From: Lachnospiraceae bacterium
GTDB lineage: Bacteria > Bacillota_A > Clostridia > Lachnospirales > Lachnospiraceae
DNA length: 10,366 bases
Direction of reading: 5' to 3'
Assembly (NCBI GenBank): GCA_024683935.1
Contig: JAIKXV010000041.1
Coordinates: forward strand, 1-10,366
Below, piece by piece: positions 6,212-10,366 of the stretch. The notes beneath the pieces were generated by a model. That model saw nothing but the letters and a program-made list of their open reading frames with translations. It searched no databases and had not been told where the DNA came from. How positions within the stretch are numbered: position 1 is the stretch's first letter; the number at the start of each line of letters is the position of its first letter. The position numbers and the translations under genes were made by a program.

Positions 6212-8788
6212 ATGCCTGGAATGCAGTTTTTTATGGGAAATCAGATTGTGAAAAAGAGTTTTATCATAATTGTCAACGTGATCATTATGGCTGCCATATT
6301 GGTCTTCGTTGTTCTGTACTCCGGATATACAAACCGGGATTCATATCTGCGGCAGATAGAAAACTTTGTAAATACAACTGTCACCATGGAGCAGGTGACG
6401 GAAAACTATTTAGAAGGCGAGCAGAGGATATGCGATGTATGGGCGCGCTATATCAATAACAGCGCCATGACAATGGAAGAGGCGGTAGGATTTATCCGTG
6501 ATTCCCATGTGCTGGCGAATACTTCCGCACATCTTATATACCCTGACACCCTTACCGGCCTGTCTACGCGTCCGAAACAGGGGACGACCGATGACTATGC
6601 GGTTTCCTATGAAAGGGTGGATCTCCTGAATAATATGAATCTGGATGATGAGATCGGAAAGTCGATCAACATTACCCGCGCTTACACCAATCCGATGAAC
6701 GGCGAGCAATCACTGGCTTTCTGCAACACGGTTACACTGTATGATCCGGAAAGCGGAGCATCCGGGGCAGCAGTCCTGCTCCGGGTAATTCCCATATCGG
6801 AGCTTGAGCAGAAATGGGTTTTTCCGCAGACAGAGCTTGTGCATGCAGAGCTGTCCATGATCGATGCAGACGGTGATTATATCATCAAGGGATACAGTTT
6901 TAAGAACTCCAGCTTTTTTGAATTCTACAAATCCTATAACCCTACGGATCCCGAATCAGCGGAGCAATTGTTTGACAGGATCACTTCATCGACGGGTTCC
7001 GTTCCCATGCTAAACTCGCGCGGACAGGAGTGCATACTTGCCTTTACACCGGTGGATGCCACCTCCGGATGGACCATGCTGGGTTTTGTACCGGCAGAGG
7101 ATCTCCATGTAGATAAAGAAAACTGGCTGCTGTTCGGAGTAGTTTCCGTCGGTTTGCTGATTCTGTTCCTCTGTGATATATGCTATGTGATGTTTCTGAA
7201 TAAGCGCCTTCTGGCCACGGCCAGGGAAGCCGAATCCGCAAATAAGGCAAAGACCGATTTCCTATCCACCATGTCCCACGATATCCGGACCCCCATGAAC
7301 GCCATTATAGGCCTTACAACCATTGCCGAGAAAAATATCGGAGATATCGAGTCGACAAAGGAAAGCCTCCGGAAGATCAGTCTTGCCAGCAATCATCTGC
7401 TGACACTGATAAACGACATTTTAGATATATCAAAGGTGGAGAGCGGAAAGCTGAAACTGAGCCCGGTGACATTCTCCATTGTGGAAACGGTTGAGAACCT
7501 TGTAAACATTTCGCAGCCGATGATAAAGGAAAAGAATCTGGAATTCAGTTTCCATATCAGCCGGATAGAGAATGAATACCTGTATACCGATCAGCTTCGC
7601 TTAAACCATATCTATATCAATATTCTTTCCAACGCCATTAAATATACGGAACCGGGCGGTCGGATCAGCGTGGACATGAACGCGGAGAAGAGTCCCGACC
7701 CCGGCTGTGTACGGCTGATATATGTGGTGTCAGATACGGGCATCGGCATGAGCCCGGAATTCATAACAACCATGTATCAGCCTTTCTCGCGGCAGATCGA
7801 CAGCCGTGTGAACAGCATTCAGGGAACCGGTTTAGGCCTGGCCATTACAAAGCAGATGGTTGAACTGATGGGCGGAACGATCGAGTGCGTAAGCGAGCCG
7901 GGAAAAGGAACAACATTCACCGTCATACTGGATATACCGATAGCCGACAGGCAGCGGGAAGATATGCAGCTTGACCCTGTTGACGTTCTGATCGTGGATG
8001 ACGATGAGATCATGCTGGAGACGGCAGTTGATACGCTAAAATCTCTTGGAGCCTCAACAGAACTGGCACGAAGCGGACCGGAAGCGCTGGGCATGATCGA
8101 GCACAGGCACCTTTCCGGAAAGGATTATGACGTTGTCATTGTTGACTGGAAAATGCCCGAAATGGACGGAATTGAAACTATCAACAAGATCCGCTCGGAT
8201 ATAGACACTAATATTCCGGTCCTGCTTATTTCCGCATATGACTGGTCGGACATTGAGGATAAGGCAAAGGAGGCGGGGGCGATCGGATTTGTCAGCAAAC
8301 CGCTTTTCCGTTCCACCCTTTATGACAAGATCAACGCTCTGATCGGAAAAGAGTCCAGATCCCAGGAACCGGAGGATGATCATTCCGATCTGCAGGGCAT
8401 GCACATCCTTGTGGCAGAAGATAATGATATCAACTGGGAGATCATATCCAAAATACTTACTTCCTTCGGGATCGCCACAGAACGTGCGGAGAACGGACGG
8501 GTCTGTGTGGATAAGATAAGTACGGCGGAGGAAGGCAGCTTCGATCTGATCTTTATGGACGTGCAGATGCCGGAGATGAACGGCCTGGATGCGACCAGGG
8601 CGATCCGGAAGTCAGAGGATCCATGGGCAGCTTCCATTCCGATCATTGCCATGACGGCGGATGCATTCTCGGAAAACGTAACCGAATGCCTGAACGCCGG
8701 AATGAACGGGCATATAGCAAAACCCATAGATATCAAGTTAGTCATCAGGGAGATACGAAGGATCCGGGAAGGAAGGAAACAATCGTGA
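6212..8788 (+). CDS. Hybrid sensor histidine kinase with two receiver domains
   Basis: This membrane-bound hybrid histidine kinase has up to 858 aa. TM1 is at about 15-37, a large extracytoplasmic sensor domain, probably Cache-like, at about 38-303, and TM2 at about 305-328. The HisKA dimerisation domain contains phospho-acceptor His356 in MSHDIRTPMN. The HATPase_c domain has N-box Asn474 (LSNAIKYTE), the D-box DTGIGM (508-513) and the G-box GTGLGLAI (538-545). Receiver 1 has acidic residues 596-598, phospho-acceptor Asp645, Ser674 and Lys696. Receiver 2 has acidic Glu736/Asp737, phospho-acceptor Asp783, Thr815 and Lys837. All catalytic residues are present. There is no Hpt or DNA-binding domain, so output must pass to another protein. 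The start is uncertain: ATG 6212 is the outer limit, but it lacks a ribosome binding site and lies too near the predicted transcript start. ATG 6233 (MGNQIVKKSF) is a natural alternative. The lipoprotein GTG overlaps the stop. Confidence 0.94.
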   Translation: MPGMQFFMGNQIVKKSFIIIVNVIIMAAILVFVVLYSGYTNRDSYLRQIENFVNTTVTMEQVTENYLEGEQRICDVWARYINNSAMTMEEAVGFIRDSHVLANTSAHLIYPDTLTGLSTRPKQGTTDDYAVSYERVDLLNNMNLDDEIGKSINITRAYTNPMNGEQSLAFCNTVTLYDPESGASGAAVLLRVIPISELEQKWVFPQTELVHAELSMIDADGDYIIKGYSFKNSSFFEFYKSYNPTDPESAEQLFDRITSSTGSVPMLNSRGQECILAFTPVDATSGWTMLGFVPAEDLHVDKENWLLFGVVSVGLLILFLCDICYVMFLNKRLLATAREAESANKAKTDFLSTMSHDIRTPMNAIIGLTTIAEKNIGDIESTKESLRKISLASNHLLTLINDILDISKVESGKLKLSPVTFSIVETVENLVNISQPMIKEKNLEFSFHISRIENEYLYTDQLRLNHIYINILSNAIKYTEPGGRISVDMNAEKSPDPGCVRLIYVVSDTGIGMSPEFITTMYQPFSRQIDSRVNSIQGTGLGLAITKQMVELMGGTIECVSEPGKGTTFTVILDIPIADRQREDMQLDPVDVLIVDDDEIMLETAVDTLKSLGASTELARSGPEALGMIEHRHLSGKDYDVVIVDWKMPEMDGIETINKIRSDIDTNIPVLLISAYDWSDIEDKAKEAGAIGFVSKPLFRSTLYDKINALIGKESRSQEPEDDHSDLQGMHILVAEDNDINWEIISKILTSFGIATERAENGRVCVDKISTAEEGSFDLIFMDVQMPEMNGLDATRAIRKSEDPWAASIPIIAMTADAFSENVTECLNAGMNGHIAKPIDIKLVIREIRRIREGRKQS

Positions 8789-8907
8789 AAAAGACAATAT
8801 GTATATTTTTAGCGGGACTCATGGTTCTGGGGCTGGCCGCCTGCGGCTCAGCGAAGCAGGAAGCGACAGCTGACGAAGGGTTTGCGCCTCGTCTGGATAA
8901 GTCTTAA
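8785..8907 (+). pseudogene. Solute-binding lipoprotein, N-terminal part with signal peptide (frame-disrupted)
   Basis: GTG 8785 overlaps the kinase stop (GTGA, 8785-8788) and is preceded by GGAAGGAAG within 8768-8777, so it is translationally coupled to the kinase. The 40 codons encode a complete lipoprotein signal peptide: Lys2-Lys3, a hydrophobic core at about 4-17, and the lipobox LAAC with lipid-attachment Cys20. A short polar linker, SAKQEATADEGFAPRLDKS, follows, then TAA at 8905-8907. Restoring one base near TCTTAA (8902-8907) would read through as DKS-LSCHINVAGGYDNFE into the mature domain in the next entry. Alone this fragment cannot bind ligand. The assignment is strong because signal peptide, spacing and mature domain join naturally. 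Confidence 0.8.
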
Positions 8908-9749
8908 GCTGTCATATCAACGTCGCCGGCGGTTACGATAACTTTGAGGCGCTGGAGGCCGAATTTGACCTTTTCAACGATTATTATCCCAATGTGGAAC
9001 TGATGTTCACGAAGATCGATGATTATAACAACATGATCGGTACGGTTCTGAACGGAAATGATGCCCCGGACATTTACGTTAATTACTCCTGGATGTATGG
9101 CAGGGATCAGTATAAATCCTCCATAGATCATGCCGAGAATCTGGCAGATCCCGCGCTGGGACTCGATCTTGACTGCATCCGGAGCAATATCATTCTGAAT
9201 ACGGACGACGGCTGTGTGGATCTTGATGCCTGTGCGGAGATTGAAAATAACTATGATGCAGTGATCCTGCGCTTTTTTGAAGGCGATGTTCCCATGATGA
9301 CAGGATCCGGAGACACCGTTTCCGGAACAGAGAAGCGTGAGAGCCGCTCCGAAGCATTTATCGCCGCCCCTTTTACATACACCTTTGTCCCGATCCCCAT
9401 GTCGGATGATGGTGCCAATTTCCTTGACATGCCGAATCTCCAGTTCTCTGTCAAAAAAGAAAGCAAAAATCTGGACATGGCCAATGAATTTATGCGCTTC
9501 CTGATAACGTCAGACGAGCTTAATGAGATGGCACGTAGAAAGGGGCTTATGTCCCCGACGAAGGATCTGTCTTTTAACAGCATGTATGCCGCATTCGGTG
9601 AGGTTCCGGAATCCCGGATCCTGTCGCCGGAGGAATTCGGGTTGACCGATGATGCGGTTATACAGTTGAGACAGGCCAATTATGGAGTTGGAACCGGCGT
9701 AATGACCATAGATGAAGCAATTGCCGGATTTGGTACCTATACTCAGTAA
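8901..9749 (+). pseudogene. Solute-binding protein, mature domain (frame-disrupted and internally shortened)
   Basis: This is the body of an extracellular substrate-binding protein of the sugar-type (family 1) kind. Its frame is open after TAA 8898-8900. The usual order is visible: HINVAGGYDNFEALEAEF (first beta-alpha unit), YYPNVELMFTKIDDYNNM, then DAPDIYV, and later FIAAPFTYTFVPIPMSDDG, MANEFMRFLITSDELNEMA and a C-terminal GTGVMTIDEAIAGF. Frame-corrected with its signal peptide it is about 321 aa, roughly 100 short of a typical member. The gap seems to fall at NTDDG/CVDLDA (about 9201-9218), where an N-lobe segment runs directly into a C-lobe helix. An annotation tool would probably start at GTG 8994 (251 aa). 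No ABC permease follows, and the overlap with the kinase gene suggests a role in ligand sensing. Ligand unknown. Confidence 0.78.
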
Positions 9750-9818
9750 CTGTCAGTCCGTACATAGGGACGGGATAACAGCCTGTAATGAAACTGTATA
9801 TTTGAAAGGAAAGAAAAA

Positions 9819-10304
9819 ATGAGAGATCTGATAGTTTATTATTCACTTGAAGGGAATACGGAGTATGCGGTAAACCGTATTAAAGAGAAGACGGGCGCGG
9901 ATACATTGAAGCTTGTTCCGAAGAAGGCTTATGTTGATAAAGGATTCGCAAAGTATGTCTGGGGAGGAAAGAGCGCGGTCATGGCCGAAAAGCCGGCGCT
10001 TAATGATTATGAAGTAGATCTGACATTATATGATAGGATCATATTCGGATTTCCTGTATGGGCATCGACTTTTACGCCGCCGATACGGACCTTTATTTCT
10101 GACAATATGGATGCCCTTAAGGGAAAGAAGTTCGCAGCCTTTGCCTGCCAGAGCGGAAACGGGGCCGAAAAGGCATTTGAAAAGCTGGCAGCGTATATTG
10201 GCATCGATTCATTTGACACTACGGCAGTTTTCATTGATCCCAAGGCACGGCCGGACGGAAAGAAGGATGTGGAAATAGATAGTTTTGCCGAAAAGCTGGT
10301 ATAG
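9819..10304 (+). CDS. Flavodoxin-like protein
   Basis: This is a short-chain flavodoxin-fold protein of 161 aa that binds FMN and carries electrons in the cytoplasm. The N-terminal strand LIVYYS leads into the FMN phosphate loop SLEGNT (residues 9-14). The isoalloxazine-binding loop contains GFPVWASTFTPPIRTFI (77-93), with Trp82 in the usual stacking position. A third loop, FACQSGNGAEKAF (108-120), completes the site. The sequence belongs to the 'flavodoxin family' group common in clostridia rather than to classical long-chain flavodoxins. The start ATG 9819 has AAAGGA at 9805-9810. It lies 69 bases after the lipoprotein stop with no clear terminator between them, so it may be read through or have its own promoter. 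The electron partner is unknown. Confidence 0.9.
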   Translation: MRDLIVYYSLEGNTEYAVNRIKEKTGADTLKLVPKKAYVDKGFAKYVWGGKSAVMAEKPALNDYEVDLTLYDRIIFGFPVWASTFTPPIRTFISDNMDALKGKKFAAFACQSGNGAEKAFEKLAAYIGIDSFDTTAVFIDPKARPDGKKDVEIDSFAEKLV

Positions 10305-10314
10305 TGAGCAGTAT

Positions 10315-10334
10315 ATGATATGCCGGAGTATCAT
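10315..10334 (+). terminator. Weak terminator-like hairpin after the flavodoxin gene
   Basis: ATGATA (10315-10320) pairs with TATCAT (10329-10334) across an 8-base loop, shortly before TCGTTTTG. The stem is short and AT-rich and the T run is only four, so function is doubtful. I see no gene in the last 62 bases. Confidence 0.22.
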
Positions 10335-10366
10335 TCGTTTTGTAATCGTTGTACCGTAATTAAGAA

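Noticed and set aside
8054..8745. Several minus-strand open frames opposite the kinase receivers
   Set aside because: They are shadows of a strong coding region, with no ribosome binding sites or family resemblance.

Overview
The window reads like a chromosomal segment of an anaerobic Firmicute, most likely a Lachnospiraceae-type Clostridium relative. This rests on moderate GC, strong AGGAGG-type ribosome binding sites, occasional TTG/GTG starts, an apparent sigma-A type promoter, and gene families common in gut Lachnospiraceae: a hybrid histidine kinase beside a solute-binding lipoprotein, a MATE protein with extra domains, and YjdF. All supported genes are on the + strand. I see no tRNA, rRNA, CRISPR array, transposase or phage gene.

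Left block (about 1-2309): a TetR/AcrR regulator with a TTG start, a GNAT acetyltransferase that overlaps it by 4 bases, and an RsgA-type circularly permuted GTPase. All three are intact and look like one operon.

Transport block (about 2332-5553): a DMT/EamA-type transporter, then a large fusion protein with an N-terminal ECF-S-like membrane domain, a MATE transporter core and a C-terminal remnant of an ATPase-like domain. Both genes are broken in this sequence. The DMT gene has at least two -1 frame changes and probably a damaged start. The fusion has an in-frame TAA at 4144-4146. A strong intrinsic terminator (5594-5635) closes the block.

Middle (about 5554-6126): yjdF, preceded by a 144-base leader where a yjdF-type azaaromatic riboswitch would be expected. 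I can only call the leader a candidate.

Right block (about 6166-9749): a good promoter with an operator-like inverted repeat drives a hybrid histidine kinase carrying two receiver domains. A solute-binding lipoprotein overlaps its stop codon. No ABC permease follows, so the binding protein may be a sensing partner of the kinase. As sequenced, the lipoprotein gene has one -1 frame change and appears to lack about 100 residues from its middle. A flavodoxin-like gene (9819-10304) ends the window.

The main oddity is the set of broken membrane or surface genes lying among perfectly intact neighbours. Every frame break is in the -1 direction, as if one base were missing each time. This is either real decay of transport and sensing functions or base-dropping consensus errors. 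The intact 2.6 kb kinase argues against a uniformly high error rate.
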